Of a DNA stretch of 64,000 nucleotides, positions 1-8,069 are shown piece by piece. The translations under genes were made by a program, and so were the position numbers. The stretch's first letter is position 1, and every line of letters begins with the position of its first letter. Source of the stretch: Agrobacterium albertimagni AOL15 (GTDB lineage Bacteria; Pseudomonadota; Alphaproteobacteria; Rhizobiales; Rhizobiaceae); assembly GCF_000300855.1 (NCBI RefSeq), contig NZ_ALJF01000013.1, positions 310,001 to 374,000 of the forward strand, given 5' to 3'. The notes below the pieces were generated by a model. The model searched no databases, was not told the DNA's origin, and was given only the letters and a program-made list of their open reading frames with translations.

Positions 1-55
1 GCCTGATCGATCAAACTGCTGCGGAAGGCGGGCGCGAGCCCGTCCTGTCCGCTTG

Positions 56-80
56 GGCCCGCGATGAGCGGGCCTTGTTG
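56..80 (+). terminator. Terminator upstream of fabF (probably of acpP)
   Basis: A perfect 7-bp stem (56-62 GGCCCGC with 68-74 GCGGGCC), a 5-nt loop and a T-rich tail (ttgttgt) look like a Rho-independent terminator. The first six bases of the window (gcc tga) fit the end of an upstream reading frame. In rhizobia that gene is normally acpP, whose product often ends in Ala. That identity is inferred from synteny and cannot be seen here. Confidence 0.6.
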
Positions 81-137
81 TATCTGGACCTTTGTTTACA
101 ATGACTTCGGTCAAATAAATTGGGTGGGCTTCGCACG

Positions 138-1394
138 ATGAGACGTGTCGTCATCACCGGTACCGGCATGGTATCGCCTCTTGGATGTGGAACGGAACTG
201 ACCTGGCAGCGGCTACTGGCCGGCCAGAGCGGTGCCCGCCTGGTCACGGAATTCGAGGTCGATGACCTGCCGGCCAAGATCGCTTGCCGCATCCCGACCG
301 AAGGTGAGGGCGCCTGGAATCCGGATGACTGGATGGAGCCGAAGGACCAGCGCAAGGTCGATGCTTTCATCATTTACGCCCTTGCTGCAGCCGACATGGC
401 GTTGAAGGATGCCGGCTGGGAACCAAAGAATTACGAAGAAGAGTGTGCCACGGGCGTCCTGATTGGCTCCGGCATCGGCGGCCTCGAAGGCATCGTTGAA
501 GCGGGTCACATCCTGCGCGACAAGGGCCCGCGTCGCCTCTCGCCCTTCTTCATCCCGGGCCGCCTGATCAACCTCGCCTCCGGCCAGGTTTCGATCCGCC
601 ACAAGCTGCGTGGCCCCAACCATTCGGTTGTCACGGCCTGCTCGACCGGCGCCCATGCGATCGGCGATGCCGCTCGTCTGGTCGCGCTCGGCGATGCCGA
701 TGTCATGGTAGCCGGCGGTACCGAATCGCCGATCAGCCGCATCTCGCTCGCCGGCTTTGCCGCCTGCAAGGCGCTGTCGACCGCCCGCAATGATGACCCA
801 ACCGCCGCCTCGCGTCCCTACGACAAGGATCGTGACGGCTTCGTCATGGGCGAGGGCGCCGGCATCGTCATCCTGGAAGAGCTGGAACACGCCAAGGCTC
901 GCGGCGCCAAGATCTATGCCGAAGTCGTCGGCTATGGTCTGTCCGGCGACGCCTTCCACATCACGGCTCCCTCCGAGGATGGCGATGGTGCGTTCCGTTG
1001 CATGACCATGGCGCTGAAGCGTGCCGGACTTACGCCGGCCGATGTCGACTACATCAACGCCCATGGCACATCGACCATGGCCGACACGATCGAGCTGGGT
1101 GCCGTCGAGCGCCTGCTTGGCGATCATGCCGAAAACGTCTCGATGTCGTCGACCAAGTCGGCCATCGGTCACCTGCTCGGTGCGGCCGGTGCGGTGGAAG
1201 CGATCTTCTCGACGCTGGCGATCCGCGACAACATCGCGCCGCCGACCCTCAACCTCGACACTCCCGATGTCGAGACCAAGATCGATCTCGTGCCGCACAA
1301 GGCGAGAAAGCGCGAAATCAATGTCGCCCTGTCGAATTCCTTCGGCTTCGGCGGGACCAATGCCTCGCTGGTGCTGAAGCGCTACGAGGCCTGA
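138..1394 (+). CDS. fabF: 3-oxoacyl-ACP synthase II (KAS II)
   Basis: FabF condenses malonyl-ACP with an acyl-ACP primer in cytosolic fatty-acid elongation. The 418-residue protein has the normal family length. The thiolase fold carries the nucleophile Cys in VVTACSTGAH, the two catalytic His in NAHGTSTMADT and GHLLGAAGAVEA, and the C-terminal NSFGFGGTNA loop. I chose the ATG at 138, which gives MRRVVITGTG, the usual KAS II N-terminus. A TTG at 120 would add six residues with no family support. The gene follows a terminator, so it probably has its own promoter in 80-137. mltG, yicC and gmk lie downstream in the order usual for rhizobia. The identification is secure. Confidence 0.97.
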   Translation: MRRVVITGTGMVSPLGCGTELTWQRLLAGQSGARLVTEFEVDDLPAKIACRIPTEGEGAWNPDDWMEPKDQRKVDAFIIYALAAADMALKDAGWEPKNYEEECATGVLIGSGIGGLEGIVEAGHILRDKGPRRLSPFFIPGRLINLASGQVSIRHKLRGPNHSVVTACSTGAHAIGDAARLVALGDADVMVAGGTESPISRISLAGFAACKALSTARNDDPTAASRPYDKDRDGFVMGEGAGIVILEELEHAKARGAKIYAEVVGYGLSGDAFHITAPSEDGDGAFRCMTMALKRAGLTPADVDYINAHGTSTMADTIELGAVERLLGDHAENVSMSSTKSAIGHLLGAAGAVEAIFSTLAIRDNIAPPTLNLDTPDVETKIDLVPHKARKREINVALSNSFGFGGTNASLVLKRYEA

Positions 1395-1403
1395 TCGCAT
1401 GGG

Positions 1404-1466
1404 GGCGGCCGGTCGCTGATCGGCCGCCGGCGATTGCACTGGATGACGGCCGGGCGCTCTTGCCCG
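1404..1466 (+). other. Two stem-loops between fabF and mltG
   Basis: Just after the fabF stop there is a strong hairpin (1404-1411 GGCGGCCG with 1421-1428 CGGCCGCC). A second, weaker one follows (1451-1455 CGGGC with 1462-1466 GCCCG). Neither is followed by a clean T run. They may stabilise the fabF 3' end or act as partial terminators before mltG. This is inference from the repeats alone. Confidence 0.4.
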
Positions 1467-1589
1467 CCACCACTTTTAGCGGGTAGAAATCATGCCAACG
1501 CCCGGCGCGCCTGCGCCGGACGATGACCCGGATTTTTGCCGCATTGCTGGATGAAACAGCCGCGAGTGCGAAACAAAGAAGGATTGCCG

Positions 1590-2807
1590 GTGACCGACAA
1601 CAGCCAGAACGGCGGTAGCCAGAACAACGGTGTCTCCTTCGGCCGCGATGCCGATACCCAGCCGGGCAAGGGACCCTTCATTCCGAAGTCGCCGAACGAG
1701 GCCCTGCGCCCCGAGCGCGTGCCGCAGCCTCCGCGCCGTTCGCGCAAGGCGCGCAGCCAGCTGGTGATCTTCCTGAACTTCCTGATGACCATGGTGGTCT
1801 TCGTCAGCGTGGTGGCCGTTGCCGGCTTCTTCTATGTGATGGACAGCTACCAGAAGCCCGGTCCGCTTGTCGCCAACACCAATTTCGTCGTACGCAGCGG
1901 TGCTGGCCTGGCCGAGATCGCCAACAATCTGGAACGGAACGGCATCGTTTCTGACGCCCGCATTTATCGCTATGTCACAACGACCTATCTCACCGACGGC
2001 CAGACGCTGAAGGCCGGCGAATACGAGATCAAGGCCGGCTCCTCGATGAAGGACATCACGGCGCTTCTCGAATCCGGCAAGTCCATCCTCTATTCCGTGT
2101 CCTTCCCGGAAGGCCTGACCGTCAAGCAGATGTTCCAGCGACTTGCGGCCGACACGGTCCTCGAAGGTGATCTGCCGACCGAACTGCCGCCGGAAGGCAG
2201 CCTGCGTCCGGACACCTATAAGTTCACCCGCGGCACCAACCGCGCCGAGATCGTTGCCCAGATGCGGGCCGCTCAGGAACGCCTGATCGACCAGATCTGG
2301 GAAAAGCGCGATCCGGACCTGCCGGTCGAGACGAAGGAAGAATTCGTCACGCTGGCCTCGATCGTTGAGAAGGAAACCGGCAAGGACGACGAGCGCGCCC
2401 ATGTCGCCTCGGTATTCATCAACCGCCTGAACAAGGGCATGCGCCTGCAGTCGGACCCGACGATCATCTATGGCCTGTTCGGTGGTGACGGCAAACCAGC
2501 GGATCGTCCGATCTTCCAGTCCGACATCCGCAAGGAAACGCCTTACAATACCTATGTGATCAGGGGGCTGCCGCCCGGCCCGATCGCCAATCCGGGCCGT
2601 GCCGCTCTCGAAGCGGTCGCCCATCCGTGGAAGACGGATGACCTGTACTTCGTCGCCGACGGGACCGGTGGTCACGCCTTTGCCAAGACGCTCGACGAGC
2701 ACAATGCCAATGTGCGTCGCTGGCGCAAGATCGAGGCCGAACGCGCCCAGACGCCGCCGGCAACTCTCGATGTCGAGCCGGAAGTCGATCCGTCGGCCAA
2801 CAACTGA
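1590..2807 (+). CDS. mltG: Endolytic murein transglycosylase MltG (YceG family)
   Basis: MltG cleaves nascent peptidoglycan strands at the inner membrane and helps set glycan length. The 405-residue protein has a charged cytosolic N-terminus (about residues 1-60), one membrane segment near residues 65-90 (LVIFLNFLMTMVVFVSVVAV), a LysM-like region and the YceG catalytic domain. The domain has the conserved Glu in ASIVEKETG, then LQSDPTIIYG and NTYVIRGLPPGPIANPG. I chose the GTG at 1590 because AAGAAGGA at 1576-1583 lies six bases upstream. ATGs at 1536 and 1551 have no such site. It is co-directional with yicC and gmk and probably in the same operon. Confidence 0.94.
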   Translation: MTDNSQNGGSQNNGVSFGRDADTQPGKGPFIPKSPNEALRPERVPQPPRRSRKARSQLVIFLNFLMTMVVFVSVVAVAGFFYVMDSYQKPGPLVANTNFVVRSGAGLAEIANNLERNGIVSDARIYRYVTTTYLTDGQTLKAGEYEIKAGSSMKDITALLESGKSILYSVSFPEGLTVKQMFQRLAADTVLEGDLPTELPPEGSLRPDTYKFTRGTNRAEIVAQMRAAQERLIDQIWEKRDPDLPVETKEEFVTLASIVEKETGKDDERAHVASVFINRLNKGMRLQSDPTIIYGLFGGDGKPADRPIFQSDIRKETPYNTYVIRGLPPGPIANPGRAALEAVAHPWKTDDLYFVADGTGGHAFAKTLDEHNANVRRWRKIEAERAQTPPATLDVEPEVDPSANN

Positions 2808-2830
2808 GACCGACGTTAAGGGGCGGGGAC

Positions 2831-3721
2831 ATGACACTGCAATCCATGACGGGCTTCGCCCGGGTCGAGGGCTCGTCCGGCCGGTACCGCTGGGCCTGGG
2901 AACTGCGTTCGGTGAACGGCAAGGGGCTCGATTTGCGCACCCGCCTGCCGCAGGGCCACGAAGCGCTGGAAACGGATATCCGTCGTCTGGCCGGCGAGCG
3001 GCTGATGCGCGGCAATCTGCAGATTGGCCTTAACGTGATGGTCAGCGAGAACCGCGTCGAGGCGGTGTTGAACCACGATGCACTGGCGGCGGTGCTGGCG
3101 CTCAGAAACGAACTCGGCCCCGATATCCTGGACCCGGCCCCGATCAGGCTCGATACGCTATTGTCGATCCGGGGGCTCGTCGATATGCGCGAGGCGACCG
3201 ACGACCCCGAAGCGATCGCCGCGCGTGACGCGGACATTCTCGCCGGGCTCGAACGCGCCATCTCCGCGCTGGTCGACATGCGGACAACCGAGGGCGCGGC
3301 GCTGCGCCGGATCCTCGAAGAACAGATTACCAGGATCGAAGAGCTTGCGCTGCAGATCGAGGCCGATCCGTCCCGCTCCCCGGAAGAGATCGCGCGCCGC
3401 CTCGAAGCCCAGCTTGCAAGCCTGATGGACGGGACGAGCGGCCTCGACCGCGACCGCCTGCATCAGGAAATCGCCCTGATCGCGACCAAAGCGGATCTGC
3501 GCGAGGAAATCGATCGTCTGAAGGCCCATGTGACGGCCGCCCGCGAACTCTTGTCCGTGGGTGGTCCCGTCGGCCGCAAACTCGATTTCCTGGCGCAGGA
3601 ATTTAACAGAGAATCAAATACTATCTGTTCCAAATCCAATGCCGTCGCAGTCACTGCCGCCGGCATCGAATTGAAGGTCGTCATCGACCAGTTCCGCGAA
3701 CAGGTTCAGAATCTGGAGTAG
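2831..3721 (+). CDS. yicC: YicC family endoribonuclease
   Basis: This 296-residue protein matches the YicC/YloC family along its length. It begins with LQSMTGFARVEG and ends with a conserved block containing LDFLAQEFNRE and SNTICSKSN, followed by KVVIDQFREQVQN. Members have been described as RNA-degrading enzymes and as stationary-phase factors, with a hydrolytic N-terminal domain and a DUF1732 C-terminus. It lies 23 nt after mltG and 3 nt before gmk, which supports co-transcription. The yicC-gmk pairing is widespread in proteobacteria. Family membership is clear. The physiological substrate cannot be told from sequence. Confidence 0.93.
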   Translation: MTLQSMTGFARVEGSSGRYRWAWELRSVNGKGLDLRTRLPQGHEALETDIRRLAGERLMRGNLQIGLNVMVSENRVEAVLNHDALAAVLALRNELGPDILDPAPIRLDTLLSIRGLVDMREATDDPEAIAARDADILAGLERAISALVDMRTTEGAALRRILEEQITRIEELALQIEADPSRSPEEIARRLEAQLASLMDGTSGLDRDRLHQEIALIATKADLREEIDRLKAHVTAARELLSVGGPVGRKLDFLAQEFNRESNTICSKSNAVAVTAAGIELKVVIDQFREQVQNLE

Positions 3722-3724
3722 TCC

Positions 3725-4372
3725 ATGGCCGCTGCCGCCCCCACTTCCGTCAAGATCGCAAGGCGCGGCCTGATGCTCGTCATCTCCTCGCCCTCGGGCG
3801 CCGGCAAGTCGACGATCGCGCGCACCCTGATGGATCGCGACCAGCAGATCAGCCTCTCGGTCAGCGTCACCACCCGCCAGCGTCGCCAGAGCGAGATCGA
3901 GGGCGTGCATTACCACTTCGTCTCGCAGCGCGAATTCGAGCGCCTGCGCGACAGCGACAGTCTGCTTGAGTGGGCCCAGGTTCATGGCAATTACTACGGC
4001 ACGCCGCGCGAAGCCGTGGAGACGGCCATGGGCGAGGGTCGCGACATGCTGTTCGACATCGATTGGCAAGGCGCCCAGCAGCTGCAGGAAAAGATGTCGG
4101 CCGATGTCGTCTCGATCTTCATCCTGCCGCCGACCATGGCCGAACTGCAGTCGCGCCTGCATCGTCGCGCTGAAGATACCGAAGAGGTCATCCAGACCCG
4201 CCTCAACAATTCCCGCGCCGAGATCAAGCACTGGCGCGAATATGACTATGTCATCGTCAACGACGACCTGAATTCGGCCTTCGATGCCGTGCAGTCGATC
4301 GTCAAGGCCGAGCGCCTTCGCCGCGACCGCCGTCACGGCCTCTTCGACTTCGTTGAAGGCCTGATCGCCTGA
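3725..4372 (+). CDS. gmk: Guanylate kinase
   Basis: Gmk phosphorylates GMP to GDP using ATP in the cytosol. The 215-residue protein has a P-loop ([10 protein letters not shown], about residues 22-31), the GMP-binding block VSVTTRQRR followed by [11 protein letters not shown], and [10 protein letters not shown] in the core. The start at 3725 gives a 17-residue extension before the conserved [10 protein letters not shown]. It lies 3 nt after the yicC stop, so the genes are probably coupled. A strong terminator follows at 4391-4424. Confidence 0.96.
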   Translation: MAAAAPTSVKIARRGLMLVISSPSGAGKSTIARTLMDRDQQISLSVSVTTRQRRQSEIEGVHYHFVSQREFERLRDSDSLLEWAQVHGNYYGTPREAVETAMGEGRDMLFDIDWQGAQQLQEKMSADVVSIFILPPTMAELQSRLHRRAEDTEEVIQTRLNNSRAEIKHWREYDYVIVNDDLNSAFDAVQSIVKAERLRRDRRHGLFDFVEGLIA

Positions 4373-4390
4373 GATTGTCTCTCATCATTA

Positions 4391-4424
4391 AAAAAGGGCG
4401 GCCTGATATCTCGGCCGCCCTTTT
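4391..4424. terminator. Bidirectional terminator between gmk and betC
   Basis: A GC-rich stem (GGGCGGCC with GGCCGCCC) is flanked by an A run on the left and a T run on the right (4391-4424). It can therefore end both the gmk transcript (+) and the convergent betC transcript (-). Confidence 0.85.
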
Positions 4425-4430
4425 CAGTTT

Positions 4431-5948
4431 TCATTCGCCTCGTGGGAAGCGCTGACTTTCCTCGAGGATGTTGAGGTCCATATGGTTGCGCATGTAGCGC
4501 TCAGAGGCCTTCTGCAGCGGTTGGTAGTCCCAGGGGAAATAGGCGCCGTTGCGCAGTGCCGTATAGACGATGTGGCGCCGCGCCTGGCTTTCCCGCACGG
4601 CGGCATCGAAGCGTGACAAGTCCCAACGCTTTGCTGCTTCCTCGCACAACGCGTTGAACACGTCAGCCGCCGTCGGATCGTCCACGAGGTTGGTCATCTC
4701 GTAGGGGTCGGCTTCGAGATCGGTCAGGATCGGTGGATCCGCCGCGCAGAGCGTCAGCTTGTAACGTTCGTTGCGAAGCCCGACCATGGGGCTCACCGTG
4801 CCTTCGGCGGCATATTCCATAGGCACGATGCCACGGCCACCAGTCCCGGTCGCAAGCGGCATCAGGTCCTCGCCATCGGTCCAGTCGGAAATCGTCGAAA
4901 TGTCGATGCCGGCGAGACCGGCAAGCGTTGGCGTCACATCGAGCGTCGAGACCGGCGTCGTCACCAACCGTCCCTCGATCCCCGGGGCCGCTATCATCAT
5001 CGGCACCCGGGCCGAGCCCTCGAAGAAGTTCATCTTGAACCAGAGGCCTCGCTCGCCAAGCATGTCGCCATGGTCGGAGACGAAGAGAATGATCGTATTC
5101 TCGGCCATCCGGGTGCGCTCGAGTACGTCGAGGATCTCACCGATCTTGTCGTCGACATAGGAGATATTGGCGAAGTAGCCCTGACGGGCCCGCGCGACGT
5201 TCTCGTCGGTAATGTCGAAGGCGAGGTGATCGCAGGCATCCATGAGGCGGCGCGAATGCGGATCCTGCTCCTCGTAGGGGATGGCCGGAACGCTTGGCTG
5301 AAGCGCCTCGCAACCTTCATAGAGATCCCAGTATTTCCGCCGCGCCACATAGGGGTCGTGCGGATGGGTGAAGCTGACGGTGAGGCACCAGGGCCGCTCG
5401 TCATGGCCGCGCGACAGGTCGTAGAGACGCCGAGTGGCGTTGTAGGCCACCTCGTCATCATACTCCATCTGGTTGGTGATCTCGGCGACCCCGGCACCCG
5501 TGACGGAGCCCAGATTGTGATACCACCAGTCGATCCGCTCGCCCGGCTTACGATAGTCGGGGGTCCAGCCGAAATCGGCGGGATAGATGTCGGTCGTCAG
5601 CCGCTCCTCGAAACCGTGCAACTGGTCCGGACCGACGAAATGCATCTTGCCGGAAAGGCTCGTTTGGTACCCAGCAGCCCTCAAGTGATGCGCATAGGTC
5701 GGAATGTCGGAGGCGAATTCGGCGGCGTTGTCGTAGACGCGCGTGCGGCTCGGCAATTGCCCGGACATGAAGGACGCCCGAGCCGGGGCGCAGAGCGGGC
5801 TTGCCGTGTAGGTGTTGGCGAAGCGCACGGAACGCTTCGCCAGAGACTTGAGATGCGGGGCATGCAGGAAGTCGGCGGGACCGTCAGGAAAGAAGGTCCC
5901 GTTGAACTGATCCACCATCAGGATCAGGATATTGGGGCGCGATGTCAC
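4431..5948 (-). CDS. betC: Choline-sulfatase
   Basis: BetC hydrolyses choline-O-sulfate to choline and sulfate, feeding glycine betaine synthesis and sulfur supply. The 505-residue protein is an alkaline-phosphatase-fold sulfatase. It has the N-terminal metal-binding block ILILMVDQFNG and the C-x-P-x-R motif in PLCAPARASF, whose Cys would be converted to formylglycine. It also has SDHGDMLGERGLW and a C-terminal choline-sulfatase-type region. I prefer GTG at 5948, with GAGG about nine bases upstream, over TTG at 5963. The gene begins 11 nt after choX, so the two form one operon. No betI, betB or betA lies in the window. Confidence 0.93.
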   Translation of the reverse strand: MTSRPNILILMVDQFNGTFFPDGPADFLHAPHLKSLAKRSVRFANTYTASPLCAPARASFMSGQLPSRTRVYDNAAEFASDIPTYAHHLRAAGYQTSLSGKMHFVGPDQLHGFEERLTTDIYPADFGWTPDYRKPGERIDWWYHNLGSVTGAGVAEITNQMEYDDEVAYNATRRLYDLSRGHDERPWCLTVSFTHPHDPYVARRKYWDLYEGCEALQPSVPAIPYEEQDPHSRRLMDACDHLAFDITDENVARARQGYFANISYVDDKIGEILDVLERTRMAENTIILFVSDHGDMLGERGLWFKMNFFEGSARVPMMIAAPGIEGRLVTTPVSTLDVTPTLAGLAGIDISTISDWTDGEDLMPLATGTGGRGIVPMEYAAEGTVSPMVGLRNERYKLTLCAADPPILTDLEADPYEMTNLVDDPTAADVFNALCEEAAKRWDLSRFDAAVRESQARRHIVYTALRNGAYFPWDYQPLQKASERYMRNHMDLNILEESQRFPRGE

Positions 5949-5959
5949 GGGATGCGACC

Positions 5960-6916
5960 TCAAAGACCGAGAGCCGATTTGACCGCAGCGTCACCCGGCT
6001 GGCCGTCCAAGGTCGTTACACCCTTGAGCCAGGCATCCATGACAGCAGGGTTGGCCTTCAGCCATTCCGTCGCGGCTTCCTTCGAATCCTTGCCGCCAAG
6101 GATCTCGCCCATCAAGACGTTTTCCATGGAAACGTCGAAGGTCATCTGCTTGAAGAGGGTCGCGGCATTCGGGCAGTTGCCGCTCCAGCCGGTGCGGGCC
6201 AGCGTATAGACTTCGGCACCGCCGTAATTGGCGCCAAAATAGGCGTCGCCGCCCGAAAGATAGGTGAGGTCGAAGCGTTCGTTCATCGGATGCGGCGCCC
6301 AGGCGAGGAAGACCACGCCCTTGCCTTCCTTCGTGGCTCGCTCGACCTGTGCCAGCATCGCCTGTTCCCCGGATTCTACCAGTTCCCAGCCCTTCAGCCC
6401 GAACTCGCCAGCATCGATCATCTTCTGGATGTTTGCATTGGCCGGTGCACCAGGCTCGATGCCGTAGATCTTGCTTTCGAACTCGTCGGGGTTCTTACCG
6501 AGATCGGCGAAATCCTTGACGCCCTTCTCTGCCACTGCGGTCGGCACCGCGAGGGTGAACTTTGCCCCTTCCAGGTTCTTGGCCAGAACCTCGATCGCCT
6601 GGGAAGAGTTCAGGTCGTCGATGAACGCCTGCTGAGCGGGCATCCAGTTGCCGAGAAACACATCGATCTCGCCGTTCTTCATCGACTGATAGCCGATCGG
6701 CACGGAAAGCGTTTTCACGTCCGGCTCATAGCCGAGCGCCTCGAGAACGACTGCGGCGACACCATTGGTCGCCGTGATGTCGGTCCAGCCCGGATCGGAC
6801 AGCCGGACGACCTTGCAGCTTTCGGCATCCGCAGCGGCCGCCGTGGTGGTGATGAGCAGCATTGCCAGAGTGGCCAGCCCGCCAAGGCGGGTGCCGGACG
6901 TGAGTGTCTTGCGCAT
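5960..6916 (-). CDS. choX: Choline ABC transporter substrate-binding protein (ChoX-like)
   Basis: This 318-residue periplasmic binding protein starts with a Sec signal peptide (residues 1 to about 30, hydrophobic GGLATLAMLLITTTAAAA). It is of the OpuAC/ChoX class that captures choline or related quaternary ammonium compounds. Features include LSDPGWTDITATNG near the N-terminus, FLGNWMPAQQAF, and VFLAWAPHPMNERFDLTYL with aromatic residues of the kind used in the ligand cage. The ATPase and permease partners (choV, choW) are not in the window, so it must use a transporter encoded elsewhere. It is co-directional with betC and divergent from the LysR gene. Confidence 0.88.
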   Translation of the reverse strand: MRKTLTSGTRLGGLATLAMLLITTTAAAADAESCKVVRLSDPGWTDITATNGVAAVVLEALGYEPDVKTLSVPIGYQSMKNGEIDVFLGNWMPAQQAFIDDLNSSQAIEVLAKNLEGAKFTLAVPTAVAEKGVKDFADLGKNPDEFESKIYGIEPGAPANANIQKMIDAGEFGLKGWELVESGEQAMLAQVERATKEGKGVVFLAWAPHPMNERFDLTYLSGGDAYFGANYGGAEVYTLARTGWSGNCPNAATLFKQMTFDVSMENVLMGEILGGKDSKEAATEWLKANPAVMDAWLKGVTTLDGQPGDAAVKSALGL

Positions 6917-7016
6917 GATGGTTCCCTCTTGTTGTGATATTGGTTACCCTTATTCAAGAGGTGCGCCATTCACCTGTGAAGCGGGAGAATTTTGATGTTT
7001 CACATAGAAAAAATTT
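6917..7016. promoter_or_regulatory. Divergent control region of choX-betC and the LysR gene
   Basis: This 100-nt intergenic region separates divergent choX and the LysR regulator, the classic arrangement for LysR autoregulation and target control. An A/T-rich segment lies at about 6930-6955 and again near 6995-7015. The ribosome site for choX (AGAGGGAA, minus strand) lies at the left edge. I could not fix a single T-N11-A box with confidence. Confidence 0.5.
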
Positions 7017-7934
7017 ATGTCTGAAGCGCTGATCGATCTCGCCTGGATGCGTCTGCTGGTCGAGATCGACCGGAAAGGCTCCCTGTCGGCCGCAGCCGAA
7101 GCGCTCGGCCTGACACAGCCGGCCGTGAGTTATCAAATCCGGCTTCTGGAGCAGCGATTTGGTCAGCCTGTGCTGCATCGTCTGCACAGGGGCGTCAGGT
7201 TCACCGATGAAGGGCGGCGGCTGCTGGCAATTGCGGAGCGCACGGTGTCCGAGGTCGATGCCCTGCAACGCAGCGTGCGTGCTGCGCGCAGAAGACCCAC
7301 GGTGCGGCTCGCCACGGATTACGCCTTCTCCAGCCTTTGGCTCATTCCGCGCATGCATGCCTTTCGGCAAAGCCATCCGGAAATCGATTTGCAGATCGTC
7401 GCGACCCAGCGGCTCGGGCACCACTGGCGCGAGGATGCGGATCTCGCCGTTGCCTTCGGGGCGGGCAGCGAGTTTGGTGCCGATGCCCGATTGCTGATGC
7501 CCGAACGGGTGGTGCCCGTCTGCACGCCCACCCAAGCACGCAGCCTCGCTGACGGGCCCGGCCTGCCGATCCGGCAACGCCCTTTGATCCACCTCGAAGC
7601 CGAGCAGGTCTCTCCCTGGCTCGACTGGCCTGCCTACCTGTCGCGCTTGCAACTGGGCGAAAGCCTGCAGGACAGTCCGGGCGATCTCCGCTTCAACACC
7701 TATGCTCTCGTGGTTCAGGCTGCCATGGCCGGGCAGGGTGTTGCGCTCGGCTGGCTGGGCATCGTGGATCACCTGCTCGACGCCAACCTGCTGGTCATGG
7801 CCGGTGACATGGTCTCCGTTGAGGGACGTGGTTACTGGCTCGTACCGGGCAGCGACAGCGAGGCCGTGACTTTGCTCGCCGCATGGTTGGTCGAAGAGGC
7901 TGGTGGTACAGTTGCCGGGCGGATCCCGAACTGA
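7017..7934 (+). CDS. LysR-type regulator, choline-sulfate utilisation type
   Basis: This 305-residue regulator has an N-terminal winged helix (about residues 8-66: LVEIDRKGSLSAAAEALGLT, then QPAVSYQIRLLEQRFGQPVL). A two-lobe effector-binding domain follows, as in LysR proteins. It is divergent from choX-betC, the gene arrangement of the known putative choline-sulfate-utilisation transcription factor family. The likely effector is choline, choline-O-sulfate or a derivative, but this is inferred from context. The ATG at 7017 is the natural start before the conserved helix-turn-helix. Confidence 0.85.
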   Translation: MSEALIDLAWMRLLVEIDRKGSLSAAAEALGLTQPAVSYQIRLLEQRFGQPVLHRLHRGVRFTDEGRRLLAIAERTVSEVDALQRSVRAARRRPTVRLATDYAFSSLWLIPRMHAFRQSHPEIDLQIVATQRLGHHWREDADLAVAFGAGSEFGADARLLMPERVVPVCTPTQARSLADGPGLPIRQRPLIHLEAEQVSPWLDWPAYLSRLQLGESLQDSPGDLRFNTYALVVQAAMAGQGVALGWLGIVDHLLDANLLVMAGDMVSVEGRGYWLVPGSDSEAVTLLAAWLVEEAGGTVAGRIPN

Positions 7935-7989
7935 AAGACCAAAGAAATCGCGTCATCGCTCAATTTCCCAATTCAACCATGACTAATGT

Positions 7990-7997
7990 TTAACCAT
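7990..7997 (+). promoter_or_regulatory. CtrA-like half-site upstream of the chemoreceptor
   Basis: TTAACCAT matches the half-site reported for the alphaproteobacterial cell-cycle regulator CtrA. It lies 73 nt upstream of the chemoreceptor start. CtrA controls motility and chemotaxis genes in this class, so the site is plausible. An 8-mer alone is weak evidence. Confidence 0.35.
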
Positions 7998-8069
7998 TGC
8001 ATTGCATCATCGCCCTGACGCTATGGTTGCGGAACCTTAGCAAAGTCTCATGCATTGCTGGGGATCGAG

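Noticed and set aside
213..1439. Long minus-strand frame across fabF
   Set aside because: It mirrors the FabF coding frame, is rich in Arg/Gly/Asp with no family motif, and FabF is certain.
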